A stretch of DNA of 64,000 nt from Microbacterium sp. Its GTDB lineage: Bacteria; Actinomycetota; Actinomycetes; Actinomycetales; Microbacteriaceae. The notes beneath the pieces are model-generated. The model worked only from the letters and a program-made list of their open reading frames with translations. It made no database searches and was not told the DNA's origin. Both the position numbers and the translations under genes were made by a program. Positions 1-7,895 of the stretch are shown piece after piece. Location: positions 124,001 through 188,000 of the forward strand of contig JAFKIL010000004.1 in assembly GCA_017306415.1 (NCBI GenBank). Direction: 5' to 3'. Each line of letters begins with the position of its first letter. Position 1 is the stretch's first letter.

Positions 1-92
1 AGGAACGAGGGCCGTGCGATCGTGTTCACCAGGATCAGGGCCACGAGGGCGCCGATCGGCAGCACCAGACGGTGCCTGAGCAACTTGTTCAT
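1..92 (-). CDS. Sugar ABC transporter permease, N-terminal fragment
   Basis: Only the first 30 or so codons lie in the window; the gene runs off the left edge. The start ATG (92-90) overlaps the TGA of the ATPase gene in an ATGA arrangement, so the two are translationally coupled. The visible peptide begins MNKLLRHRLVLPIGALVAL, a short basic N-terminus followed by a hydrophobic first membrane segment, as in YtfT/RbsC-type permeases. Its place after a binding protein and a double-domain ATPase makes a ribose/galactofuranose-family inner-membrane permease the natural reading. The identity is inferred mainly from context. Confidence 0.75.
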   Translation of the reverse strand, partial: MNKLLRHRLVLPIGALVALILVNTIARPSF

Positions 93-1630
93 GCCGCGCT
101 CTCCTTCGAGTCGCCCTGCGCGATGATCTCGACCAGCTCGTCGACGTCGGTGTCGGCCGTCGTCGTGAGCTCACCGATCTTGCGGCGGTCCCGCAGCACC
201 ACGATCCGCTGAGCGAGCCGGAGGACCTCCTCCAGCTCCGACGAGATGAACACTACCGACAGACCCTCCGCCGACAGCCGCGCGACGAGCTGCTGGATGT
301 CGGCCTTCGCGCCGACGTCGATCCCGCGCGTGGGCTCGTCCAGGATCAGCAGCTGCGGCGCCATCGCGAGCCAGCGCGCGAGGACGACCTTCTGCTGGTT
401 GCCTCCGGACAGATTGCGGATGAGCGCGTCCTGGTCGGCCGGCCGGATGCCGAGCGAGGAGATGTACTCCTGGACGACGGCATCCTTCTCCGCGGCGGGG
501 ACGCGGCGCAGCCATCCGCGTCTCGCCTGCATCCCGAGGACGATGTTCTCGCCGACCGTGAGATCCGCGACGATCCCCTCCCCGCGGCGGTCCTCGGACG
601 CGAACGCGAAGCGCTGCGCGATCGACTCGCGCGGAGTGCGCAGCCGGGTGACGTCACCGCGTACGCGCACCGTCCCCGTGTCGGCGCGGTCGGCGGCGTA
701 GAGGAGCCGCGCGAGCTCGGTGCGTCCCGACCCGAGCAGACCCGCGATGCCGACGACCTCGCCGTCGAACACGTCGATGTCGACGGGATCGATGACCCCG
801 CGGCGTCCCAGTCCGGATGCCGCGAGCAGCGGTGCGCCGGTGCGGTCGATCGCGCGCTCCGCGGCGTCGATCTCGTCCAGCGCGGCCAGCTCACGACCGA
901 GCATCTTGGCGATGAGCTCGCCGCGGGTGAGTGCCGTCGCGGCGTACTCGCCGACCAGGCGGCCGTTGCGCAGCACCGTCAGGCGGTCCGAGATCTCGTA
1001 GACCTGATCGAGGAAGTGGGTCACGAAGAGGATCGCCACCCCGCGCTCGCGCAGCCCCCGCATCACCGCGAACAGCTGCTCCACCTCGCCGCGGTCCAGG
1101 CTCGACGTCGGCTCGTCGAGAACCAGCACCTTGCAGTCGGACACCATGGCGCGGCTGATGGCGACGAGCTGCTGGATCGCGATCGAGTGCGATGCCAGCG
1201 ACGAGCGAGGATCGATCCGGAGGCCCAGGCTCTCCAGATGCCCGCGCGCTTCGGCGTTCGTCGCCTTCCAGTCGATGCCGAGGGGGCCGCGGCGCTCCTG
1301 CCCGAGCATGACGTTCTCGCCGACGGAGAGGTTCGCGCAGAGGTTGACCTCCTGGTACACGGTCCAGACGCCGGCATCCTGCGCGTCCGCCGTCCCCTTG
1401 AATATGCGGGCGGCGCCATCGATGTGGATGGTGCCCGCGTCGATCGGGTAGACGCCCGTGAGCGCCTTGATCAGCGTGGACTTGCCGGCGCCGTTCTCGC
1501 CCATCAGCGTGTGGACCTCGCCGGCGCGCAGGGTGAGATCGACACTCTCCAGCGCCTTCACCCCGGGGAACTCGATCGTGATGTCGCGCATCCGGACGAC
1601 GGCGTCGTCGTCCTGTTCGACGTGGGTCAT
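89..1630 (-). CDS. Sugar ABC transporter ATPase, duplicated nucleotide-binding domains (RbsA/YtfR type)
   Basis: A 513-residue cytoplasmic ATPase that powers import of a monosaccharide. It has two ABC domains in tandem, as usual for the CUT2 family (about 500 residues). Domain 1 has Walker A GENGAGKST (residues 44-52) and Walker B VLVLDEPTS (168-176). Domain 2 has a degenerate Walker A (GLLGSGRTEL), an intact signature LSGGNQQKV and Walker B LLILDEPTRG; this asymmetry is typical of RbsA/YtfR proteins. I place the start at the ATG at 1630 because an upstream in-frame extension is low-complexity and Arg-rich. It lies between the binding-protein and permease genes, overlapping the latter by four bases. 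Confidence 0.93.
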   Translation of the reverse strand: MTHVEQDDDAVVRMRDITIEFPGVKALESVDLTLRAGEVHTLMGENGAGKSTLIKALTGVYPIDAGTIHIDGAARIFKGTADAQDAGVWTVYQEVNLCANLSVGENVMLGQERRGPLGIDWKATNAEARGHLESLGLRIDPRSSLASHSIAIQQLVAISRAMVSDCKVLVLDEPTSSLDRGEVEQLFAVMRGLRERGVAILFVTHFLDQVYEISDRLTVLRNGRLVGEYAATALTRGELIAKMLGRELAALDEIDAAERAIDRTGAPLLAASGLGRRGVIDPVDIDVFDGEVVGIAGLLGSGRTELARLLYAADRADTGTVRVRGDVTRLRTPRESIAQRFAFASEDRRGEGIVADLTVGENIVLGMQARRGWLRRVPAAEKDAVVQEYISSLGIRPADQDALIRNLSGGNQQKVVLARWLAMAPQLLILDEPTRGIDVGAKADIQQLVARLSAEGLSVVFISSELEEVLRLAQRIVVLRDRRKIGELTTTADTDVDELVEIIAQGDSKESAA

Positions 1631-1664
1631 GAACCTCTGCCTTCGAAGAATGGGGGGATCGCGC

Positions 1665-1693
1665 GGGGAGGGCCCGCATGGCGGACCCTCCCC
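1665..1693 (-). terminator. Intercistronic hairpin between binding-protein and ATPase genes
   Basis: An 8-bp GC stem (GGGGAGGG with CCCTCCCC), one mismatch, then a 4-bp stem (CCGC with GCGG) closing on a 3-base loop. There is no U tract. It lies just after the binding-protein stop, where sugar ABC operons often carry a partial terminator or mRNA-stabilising hairpin that leaves the binding protein more abundant than the membrane parts. The role is inferred. Confidence 0.5.
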
Positions 1694-1703
1694 GAGACGG
1701 CGA

Positions 1704-2687
1704 TCAGTACTTGCGGTCCGGGAGCGCGGCCTTCGCCTGCTCCGGGGTGAACGAGGCATCCGTCGCGGTCTGCGCCTTCGGCACGTCCTTGCCCGCGAGG
1801 ATCGCCTTCACGGTGTCGGCCACGGTCGGTCCGAGCAGCGGGTTGCACTCGACGACGTAGTTGAATTCGCCGTTCGCGGCCGCCTGCAGTCCGTCGTGCG
1901 TGGCGTCGATCGTGATGATCTGGATGTCCTTGCCCGGCGTCAGCCCGGCCGCCTTGATCGCATCCAGCGCACCGAGCCCCATGTCGTCGTTCTGCGCGAA
2001 GAGCAGGTTGATGGTCTTCCCATACTTCTGCAGGAAGCCCTCCATCACCGTCTTGCCGTCGGCACGCGTGAAGTTGCCGGTCTGCGAGTCCAGCGTCTTG
2101 ATCTGCGTGCCCTTGATGGCGTCGTCGAAGCCCGTCGCCCGGTCGATCGCGGGAGCCGACCCGGTGGTGCCCTCGAGCACGACCATATTGGTCGCCTTGC
2201 TGCCGAGGTTCGTCGCCGCCCACGCGCCGGCCGTCTCGCCCTCCTTCTTGAAGTCGTCGCCGATCCAGGCCTTGTAGAGGTCGCTGCTGCCGTCGATCGT
2301 GCGGTCCTCCAGGACGACGGGGATGCCGGCGTCCTTCGCCTCCTTGAGGACGTCGTCCCATCCGGTCGTCACCACCGGGGCGATGACGATCGCGTCGACG
2401 CCCTGGTTGATGAAGCTGCGCACCGCCGCGATCTGGTTCTCCGGCTTGTTGTCCGCCGCGTTGAAGATGAGCTTGAAGCCGTTCTTCGCGGAGAACGCGT
2501 CCTTCATCGACTCCGTGTTGGCCGAGCGCCAGCCGCTCTCGGAGCCCGTCTGTGCGAAGCCGACCGTGATGACCTTGCCGCCGCCGCCCCCCGACGCGGT
2601 GCCGCCGCCTGCGCCGCTCGCGCAGCCTGTCGCCGCCAGTGCCATCGCGCCGATGAGCGCGAAACCGGCGAGGATCCTCTTCTTCAT
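1704..2687 (-). CDS. Periplasmic-type sugar-binding lipoprotein (YtfQ/RbsB family)
   Basis: A 327-residue solute-binding protein of the Peripla_BP_4 type. It has a lipoprotein signal peptide: basic MKKR, a hydrophobic core, and a lipobox ending at Cys22 (AATGC). A Gly/Ser-rich linker and then the binding fold beginning KVITVGFAQTGSESGWR follow. That opening, and the later FAQNDDMGLGALDAIK, resemble galactofuranose-binding YtfQ. It is first in an operon with an ATPase and permease, preceded by two LacI-type operators, so it is probably a sugar-induced importer. A galactofuranose-like ligand is the best guess but cannot be fixed from sequence alone. Confidence 0.9.
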   Translation of the reverse strand: MKKRILAGFALIGAMALAATGCASGAGGGTASGGGGGKVITVGFAQTGSESGWRSANTESMKDAFSAKNGFKLIFNAADNKPENQIAAVRSFINQGVDAIVIAPVVTTGWDDVLKEAKDAGIPVVLEDRTIDGSSDLYKAWIGDDFKKEGETAGAWAATNLGSKATNMVVLEGTTGSAPAIDRATGFDDAIKGTQIKTLDSQTGNFTRADGKTVMEGFLQKYGKTINLLFAQNDDMGLGALDAIKAAGLTPGKDIQIITIDATHDGLQAAANGEFNYVVECNPLLGPTVADTVKAILAGKDVPKAQTATDASFTPEQAKAALPDRKY

Positions 2688-2766
2688 CCCACAACCTCCT
2701 CGTCTGGGTCCGGCTGCGTCGCCGGGTGTCCTCTTGCCTCGGGCCGCTTCCTCGCGGCTTGCCGAA

Positions 2767-2782
2767 ATGTTAGCGGTAACAT
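2767..2782. promoter_or_regulatory. LacI-family operator O1
   Basis: ATGTTAGCGGTAACAT: perfect 6-bp arms ATGTTA/TAACAT around GCGG, with the central CG-type core expected of LacI/GalR operators. It lies about 80 bp upstream of the binding-protein start. No LacI gene is inside the window; it may be encoded to the left. Confidence 0.75.
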
Positions 2783-2800
2783 TGCCCTCTCCCGCAAGAA

Positions 2801-2816
2801 GTGAGCGATAACATTC
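2801..2816. promoter_or_regulatory. LacI-family operator O2
   Basis: GTGAGCGATAACATTC; on the other strand it reads ATGTTATCGCTCAC, sharing one full arm and the core with O1. The O1-O2 centres are about 34 bp apart (near three helical turns), which would allow co-operative binding. A weaker look-alike, GTGAGCGATCAC, occurs at 2869-2880. Confidence 0.65.
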
Positions 2817-2937
2817 GGGTAACGAGGACGCCTATCGTTCGCTGATCGGAAGAAGAGGGTGGGCAAGAGTGAGCGATCACAATCGCCGTCCGCGCGGCGC
2901 CATCCTGCCTATCCGCCCCTCGACGGACGGGGACGCG

Positions 2938-2943
2938 TAGCCT
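2938..2943 (+). promoter_or_regulatory. -10 box TAGCCT of a leaderless gene
   Basis: TAGCCT ends six bases before the ATG at 2950, so transcription should start at the A of the start codon. No Shine-Dalgarno sequence is present in between. Confidence 0.6.
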
Positions 2944-2949
2944 GGGCGG

Positions 2950-3576
2950 ATGGCCGACACCACTGCCCGCACCGCGATGGAGGTCGTCGACTGGCGCCGA
3001 CGGGTCTTCGCCCTGTACGCCGCCGTCCGGCTCGCCGACGACCCGGAGGAGGCGCACGAGCTCTGGCGCATCGACCGCGACGACCTGATGGCTCACCACC
3101 CTGCGACGCCGCTCCTGCCTGCCGACCGCCTGCTGTTCGAGGGGCTGCCGATCGCCCCCTACGACCCCGACTGGCGGTTCGAGCTCCCGATCGTGCCCGC
3201 CGAGCCCGGCGGGTTCGAGTTCGCCACCGGAACCGATGGCGTGGTCCCCTTCGAGCGCGTGGGCAAGGTCGAGGTGCCCGACGTGGGCGCGCTCGACGTC
3301 TGGCGGCTCACCACCTATGGCGGCGGCCTGTTCATCCCCGTGCGGGACGCGCTGGCGGGTCGCCCCGGCGGCACGTACGGCGGCGGGCGTTACCTCGTCG
3401 ACACGATCAAGGGCGCCGACCTCGGCTCGGATGCCGCGGTGGGGACGATCGTGCTCGACTTCAACTTCGCGTACAACCCGTCCTGCGCCTACGACCCGGC
3501 GTGGGCGTGCCCGCTGGCCCAGCCGGGCAACGTTCTCCAGGTCCCCGTGCCCGTCGGCGAGCGCTACAACAGCTGA
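2950..3576 (+). CDS. DUF1684 family protein
   Basis: A soluble 208-residue protein with no signal peptide or membrane segment. The order of blocks, an N-terminal helix (WRRRVFALYAAVR), HELWRIDRDDLMAHHP, then a beta-rich region with LTTYGGGLFIPVRDA, GGGRYLVDTIKGAD and a Cys-containing NPSCAYDPAWACPLAQPGN, is that of the DUF1684 family. The biochemical function is not established, although the C-terminal blocks recur across bacteria. The start is fixed by the TAGCCT box six bases upstream. Its 3' end overlaps a convergent pseudogene by 13 bases. Confidence 0.85.
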   Translation: MADTTARTAMEVVDWRRRVFALYAAVRLADDPEEAHELWRIDRDDLMAHHPATPLLPADRLLFEGLPIAPYDPDWRFELPIVPAEPGGFEFATGTDGVVPFERVGKVEVPDVGALDVWRLTTYGGGLFIPVRDALAGRPGGTYGGGRYLVDTIKGADLGSDAAVGTIVLDFNFAYNPSCAYDPAWACPLAQPGNVLQVPVPVGERYNS

Positions 3577-3850
3577 TCCCACCGCACGCTGAGCTCTCCC
3601 GCGATCGCGCGCGCCACGGCGCGGGCCTCGCGCCCGATCTGGAAGAGCGCGCCGGTGAGCGGGTTCGTCATCCCGACGAAAGGCAGTCCCGCCACCGGCG
3701 TGACCGTGCCGGCGCGCAGCGCGGCGACGAGGCCGACATCGATGGTGGGGGTGGTCCCGGTCGCCCGCGCCTGGGCGACCACGCCCCGCCGTGACGCCGG
3801 CCCGCTCCGACCACCACCACGTCGGCATCCATACCGCTCTCCCTCGACAC
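3564..3850 (-). pseudogene. Remnant of a CzcO-like FAD/NAD(P) oxidoreductase
   Basis: A GTG at 3850 opens a frame reading MSRESGMDADVVVVGAG, the Rossmann FAD-binding start of flavoprotein monooxygenases, then turns into Arg/Pro-rich noise. In another frame, ending at 3564, follows a piece resembling the C-terminus of the same family: TPTIDVGLVAALRAG, then GLPFVGMTNPLTGALFQIG and an Ala/Arg-rich final helix. Intact members have roughly 350 residues or more between and around these blocks. About 95 codons survive, with at least one large deletion and a frameshift. The relic begins one base after the antiporter stop, so it was once the second gene of that operon. Parentage is judged from motifs only. 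Confidence 0.65.
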
Positions 3851-3851
3851 G

Positions 3852-5009
3852 TCACCCCGCCTGTCGCGCGTCCGTGCGGCGACCGGCTGCCCGCCGGGCG
3901 ACGGCCCCGGTCGCCACGGCCGAGATCGCCACGGTCACCAGAGCGCCGAGGATGATCGCGGCGTCCTCGCCCCGCGCGAGCACCCCGGTCTGGATGCCGA
4001 GCGTGACGGCTGCGACGGGAACCCCCAGCTGGCCGGATGCCGCGGCCCCCTGCGTCCACGGCAGTCCGGCCACCCGCGCGGCGAGGTGGGCGATGAGCGC
4101 GGCGAGTCCGATCGCGAGCCCGAGCCCGATCATGCCCGGATGGGCGATGAGACCGCGCAGGTTCAGCGACGCGCCGAGCCAGACGAAGAACAGCGGACCG
4201 AAGAACCCCTCCGTCATCCCGAACAGCTGTCGGGCGAGCCGGCGGGGTTCGCCGATGACGGCCAGCATGAGGCCGAGTGCGAATCCGGCGACCATCACCG
4301 AGACCGACGCGTACTGCGCGATCGCGGCGAGGCCGAACAGGACGAGGAGGCTGATGCGGAGCTCGAGCGCGAACGCACGCTGCTCCGAGAACCGGTGGAA
4401 GCGCTTGCGCGCGTCGGTCCTCCCGGCGCGGCGGAGGAGGATCGCCCCCAGGGCGGCGATGGCGCCGATGATCGCGCCGGCGATCGCGATCTGGGGGACG
4501 CGGCCGGGAGCCATCACGAGGGGGAGCAGCACGATGCACACGACGTCGGCGATGGCGATCTGCGCGACGAGCTGGGGCGTGGTGCGGGCGTCCACCCCCG
4601 AGGACTGCAGCATCGGGAGCACGAGCGCCGCGGACGACGACGAGAGGATCACGCCGTACAGGAGCGCGTGGCCGGTCCCGAACGCGGCGGCGAGCGCGAT
4701 GGCCAGTACGGCACCCGCCGCACCGACGACGGCCGCGCCGATCGCGCCCCGTACGATCGAGGACCGGATGCGCGGATCGCGCACGGGGACACGCGATCCG
4801 ACGAGCACCATCGTGAGCCCGAATCCGATGTCGGCGAGGAATGTGAGCGTGTGGTCGGTCGGGTCGATCAGCCGCAGTCCGGAGCTGCCGATCAGGAGGC
4901 CGCCGGCGATCTCGCCGACGACCACGGGGATGCGCCAGCGCGGGACGGCCGCGAGCGCGGGCCCGAGCAGGCCCACGCAGACGAGCAGGGCGAGGGACGT
5001 GAACGTCAC
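3852..5009 (-). CDS. CPA2-type cation/proton antiporter (KefB/GerN-like membrane domain)
   Basis: A 385-residue polytopic membrane protein, hydrophobic throughout, matching the Na_H_Exchanger domain. It contains PVVVGEIAGGLLIG near the N-terminus, the LSSSSAALVLPML block and FFGPLFFVWLGASLNL near residue 270, all hallmarks of this family. It should exchange Na+ or K+ for protons across the membrane. There is no C-terminal TrkA-N domain, so it is the short form. GTG start at 5009, with TAGCGT six bases upstream (leaderless). The following gene in the same direction is decayed. Confidence 0.88.
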   Translation of the reverse strand: MTFTSLALLVCVGLLGPALAAVPRWRIPVVVGEIAGGLLIGSSGLRLIDPTDHTLTFLADIGFGLTMVLVGSRVPVRDPRIRSSIVRGAIGAAVVGAAGAVLAIALAAAFGTGHALLYGVILSSSSAALVLPMLQSSGVDARTTPQLVAQIAIADVVCIVLLPLVMAPGRVPQIAIAGAIIGAIAALGAILLRRAGRTDARKRFHRFSEQRAFALELRISLLVLFGLAAIAQYASVSVMVAGFALGLMLAVIGEPRRLARQLFGMTEGFFGPLFFVWLGASLNLRGLIAHPGMIGLGLAIGLAALIAHLAARVAGLPWTQGAAASGQLGVPVAAVTLGIQTGVLARGEDAAIILGALVTVAISAVATGAVARRAAGRRTDARQAG

Positions 5010-5015
5010 GGCATC

Positions 5016-5021
5016 ACGCTA
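5016..5021 (-). promoter_or_regulatory. -10 box TAGCGT of the antiporter gene
   Basis: Read on the minus strand, TAGCGT is followed by six bases and then the GTG start at 5009, implying a leaderless transcript. Confidence 0.55.
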
Positions 5022-5083
5022 GACCCGCCGAGGGCCGTGCGGCGGGCACGGCGTGCCGGTCCGCGCCTCGCCCGTCGGCCCGC

Positions 5084-6349
5084 CTAGCCCGTCGGCGCGC
5101 CTGGCGCGTCGGCGTGGGGAGTGACGATCGCGTAGCCCTCGCGCACGCCGTCCGTCTCGGTGAACACCACCTGCACCGGCTGGTCGGTCACGAGTTCGGT
5201 GACGATCGTGGTCGGCGGCCCGTTGCACGGGGCGGCTCCGCCCTGCAGCGTCGCGTGCGCGGCATCCGCGGTGCGCACCTCGTACTGGAGTGCCACGCCG
5301 CGGGTGTTCGCCGTGCACGCCGCCTGCAGGTCGTACATCCGGTCCTTCTTGGGAGCCGCCGACATCTCGTTCGTGGTGTTCGCGCTGCCCGTCGTCCCGT
5401 CGATCACCCCGCGCGCGAGCTCGTCGCGGGTCTTCTCCGGGATCGCGAGCGGGGTCGGGGTGGGGCGGGGGATGCGTCGGGATGAGGCGCTCGGCGCCGC
5501 GGTGGGGGCGTGGTCCGCGTACACCTCCACTTTCTTCCCGTCGAGCACGAACTGCAGGCCGGTACCGTCGGGGAACATCTGCCGGATGGTGCGCGGCAGA
5601 TTCGTGTCCACACGCAGCAGCGCGGATGCCGGGAACGATCCCGCGGCGCAGCCGTACGCCGTCGTCCCGCTGATGATGTTCGTGTCGCCGTAGAGCTCCG
5701 CGGTCGAGGCGACCAGGAGGCACGGCTGCATCGACTCGGTCAACCAGCGCTTCCCGGAGATCACGGTGAGGCCGTGGAACTCGTCGAAGCCGACCAGGTC
5801 GACCGAGGAGTCGTTGAACGAGTAGGGCGTCTGGAAGTGCGGATCCATCTGGAGCGTTGCCACCCGCTGAGCGCTCGCGGGCTGCCCCGCCGCCCGCACC
5901 GTTCCCGCCGTGATGGCGGACGCGGCGACCGCGACCACGATCGCGACCGCGACGAGGGCGGCGACCCAGGCGAGGACGGCCCGGCGGGGCCGGCGCGGGG
6001 GTGCGGGCGTCGGGATCGCGGGGGAGGCGTCTGCGTCTCCGTCGTCGGGGCGAGCGTCGTGTGCTGCCACCGCTGCGACGAACGCCGCGGCGGGCGGCGA
6101 GGTCGGAGCCTGGTCCGCCGGGCCGGACGGCGCCAGATCCACGTCCCGTGCGACGCGCGGCCCGACGTCCGACGGCGACGGCGGCAGGCGAAGGTCCGCG
6201 TCGCGCGCGAGCGCCCGCGCCCCCGCATCCTCGAGCTCCCGCAGGCGGGCCAGCGCCGCCGGGTCGGCCATGATGTCGGCGTCGGGACCGTACGCGCGCG
6301 CCTGCAGGCGGCGGAGCTCATCCTCGCGAGGATCGTCGTCCGCGCTCAT
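5084..6349 (-). CDS. Single-pass membrane protein with large extracytoplasmic domain, unknown function
   Basis: A 421-residue protein. Residues 1-122 are charged, Pro/Ala/Asp-rich and presumably cytoplasmic. A basic stop PRRPRR precedes one membrane segment at about 124-146. The remaining 275 residues should lie outside. That outer part carries paired cysteines (around MQPCLLVAS and AYGCAAGS; AACTANT and APCNGPP) that could form disulfides, and a Ser/Pro/Thr-rich linker (SASSRRIPRPTPTPLAIPE) between two halves. I recognise no catalytic motif. The topology resembles actinobacterial anti-sigma-factor-like or envelope-sensing proteins, but no anti-sigma domain is visible in the N-terminal part, so I leave it unnamed. 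Confidence 0.75.
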   Translation of the reverse strand: MSADDDPREDELRRLQARAYGPDADIMADPAALARLRELEDAGARALARDADLRLPPSPSDVGPRVARDVDLAPSGPADQAPTSPPAAAFVAAVAAHDARPDDGDADASPAIPTPAPPRRPRRAVLAWVAALVAVAIVVAVAASAITAGTVRAAGQPASAQRVATLQMDPHFQTPYSFNDSSVDLVGFDEFHGLTVISGKRWLTESMQPCLLVASTAELYGDTNIISGTTAYGCAAGSFPASALLRVDTNLPRTIRQMFPDGTGLQFVLDGKKVEVYADHAPTAAPSASSRRIPRPTPTPLAIPEKTRDELARGVIDGTTGSANTTNEMSAAPKKDRMYDLQAACTANTRGVALQYEVRTADAAHATLQGGAAPCNGPPTTIVTELVTDQPVQVVFTETDGVREGYAIVTPHADAPGAPTG

Positions 6350-6385
6350 GCGAGAGCAGTCCAGCGAGTCGACACGGGTCGAAGT

Positions 6386-7138
6386 CTAGGCGGCGGAGCC
6401 GAGATGGCGGGCGAAGAATCGGGCGGCGTCCTCGCCGGCGAATCGGGGGACGCCGGTGTGGCCGCCCATGTTGGCGTAGAGCGTCTTCTCGGTGGATGCG
6501 AAGGCGTCGAAGAGATCGAGAGCCATTCCGCGGTCGTTCCCCTCGTCGTCCCACTGGAGCAGGACGTGCAGCGGGATGGTGACCCGGCGCGCCTCCGCCA
6601 TGGTGACCGTCGGAACGTAGCTGCCGGCGAAGAGTCCGGCCGCGGCGATACGCGAGTCGATGGCGGCGAGCCGTGTGCCGATCGCGATCACTCCGCCCGA
6701 GAATCCGACTTTCTCGCCGATCTCAGGGCGATCGAGGAGGTCGTCCAGGGTGAGCTGCCACTCGGGCACAGCCCGATCGACGAGCGGGAGGATCAGTCGG
6801 TCGATCACGTCGGCCCCGGGCCGGTCGCCCGCGGAGATCGTTCGCCGGAGGTCCGCGCGAGCCTGCTCCACGCCGGGCAACGGGATGCGGTCCCCCGCTC
6901 CCGGCGGCTCGATGGCGACCGCGGCGAAGCCCTGCGCGGCGGCGCTGAGCGCCCGTGCGACCAGACGGGGGTACATCCGTCGGAGTCCGAACCCGCCGGG
7001 CTGGCCCATCAGAATGAGCGGAACCGGGGTGGACGAGGACGCGGCGGGCGGCGTCCACAGGATCCCGGAGAAATCGGCGAGTGCGAACTCACGCTCGACG
7101 ATGCCGTCGCCGAGAACCTGTTCGGAAGTGAAGCGCAT
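6386..7138 (-). CDS. Alpha/beta hydrolase (dienelactone-hydrolase-like)
   Basis: A 250-residue cytosolic hydrolase. The nucleophile elbow GFSGG places Ser147; VLLQWDDEGNDRG around residue 192-204 supplies the acidic residue (D197 or D198); MGGHTGVP gives His227. An oxyanion-type loop MGQPGGFG lies near residue 45. The overall plan resembles prolyl-oligopeptidase/dienelactone-hydrolase relatives acting on small esters; the substrate cannot be told. It stands alone, 36 bp upstream of the membrane-protein gene on the same strand. A TACCGT box lies about nine bases before the ATG, so the leader is short at most. Confidence 0.82.
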   Translation of the reverse strand: MRFTSEQVLGDGIVEREFALADFSGILWTPPAASSSTPVPLILMGQPGGFGLRRMYPRLVARALSAAAQGFAAVAIEPPGAGDRIPLPGVEQARADLRRTISAGDRPGADVIDRLILPLVDRAVPEWQLTLDDLLDRPEIGEKVGFSGGVIAIGTRLAAIDSRIAAAGLFAGSYVPTVTMAEARRVTIPLHVLLQWDDEGNDRGMALDLFDAFASTEKTLYANMGGHTGVPRFAGEDAARFFARHLGSAA

Positions 7139-7187
7139 GGACGCCCCACGGTATCAGCGCCTGACTGAGCTCACCAGAGCAGAGACG

Positions 7188-7222
7188 ACGACGGCACCGG
7201 GGGAGTGCCCCGGTGCCGTCGT
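7188..7222 (-). terminator. Rho-independent-type hairpin after the YceI gene
   Basis: A perfect 15-bp stem (ACGACGGCACCGGGG with its complement) closes on GAGTG, ending 11 bases past the YceI stop. It lacks a clear U tract, as is common in actinobacteria. Confidence 0.7.
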
Positions 7223-7232
7223 GCACGGTCTG

Positions 7233-7790
7233 CTACTCGGCGAACGAGCCCTGCAGGTCGAGCGTGATCGTGACGTCCTTGCCGACCAGCACGCCGCCGG
7301 TCTCGAGCGCCGCGTTCCAGGTCAGGCCGAAGTCCTCGCGGTTGACGACCGTCTTGGCCGTCGCGCCGGCCTTGTAGTTGCCCCACGGGTCCACGCCGAA
7401 CCCGCCGAACTCGAGCTCGAACGTGGCGGGCTTGGTGACCCCGCGGATGGTCAGGTCGCCGTCCACGAGGAACTCGCCGTCCTCGATGCGGACGCCCTTG
7501 GAGACGAAGTCGAAGGTGGGGTGGTTCTCGGCGTCGAAGAAGTCGCCGGAGCGCAGGTGGGCGTCGCGACCCTCGTCCTTGGTGTCCACGGAGGTGACGT
7601 CGACGGTCGCCTCGACGCGGGCCTCGAGCGGGTTCTCGGGGGCGACGATGGTGGCGTCCTTGACGCCGAACGTGCCGCGCACCTTCGAGATCATCATGTG
7701 GCGGACGCTGAACGAGACCTCGCTGTGCGCGGGGTCGAGCTTCCAGGTGCCGGCCTTGTAGCCGGGGATGTCGATCGTGGTGTCGGTCAT
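7233..7790 (-). CDS. YceI family protein
   Basis: A 185-residue lipocalin-like beta-barrel protein. Family blocks in order are GTWKLDPAHSEVSFSVRHM near the N-terminus, DATIDV-like strands, RDAHLRSGDFFDAENHPTF near the middle, and GDLTIRGVTKPATFELEF. These are the standard YceI signatures; the barrel binds polyprenoid or other amphiphilic ligands in homologues. No signal peptide is visible, so this copy is likely cytoplasmic, as in many actinobacteria. The ATG at 7790 is preferred to a longer upstream frame because GGAGG stands seven bases before it and the extra N-terminus is not YceI-like. Confidence 0.92.
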   Translation of the reverse strand: MTDTTIDIPGYKAGTWKLDPAHSEVSFSVRHMMISKVRGTFGVKDATIVAPENPLEARVEATVDVTSVDTKDEGRDAHLRSGDFFDAENHPTFDFVSKGVRIEDGEFLVDGDLTIRGVTKPATFELEFGGFGVDPWGNYKAGATAKTVVNREDFGLTWNAALETGGVLVGKDVTITLDLQGSFAE

Positions 7791-7895
7791 GGAGTACCTC
7801 CGTATCGGGCCGTCGAGCGGCGTGCTTACGGGGGTCAACGGCACCTCTGCCGGATCTATTCCGATGAATGCAGATCGATTTCGTGCGCAGAGCTG

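Noticed and set aside
2950-3794. A longer plus-strand gene overlapping the DUF1684 gene and the pseudogene
   Set aside because: The alternative frame is Arg-rich shadow; the DUF1684 blocks are all in the 2950-3576 frame.
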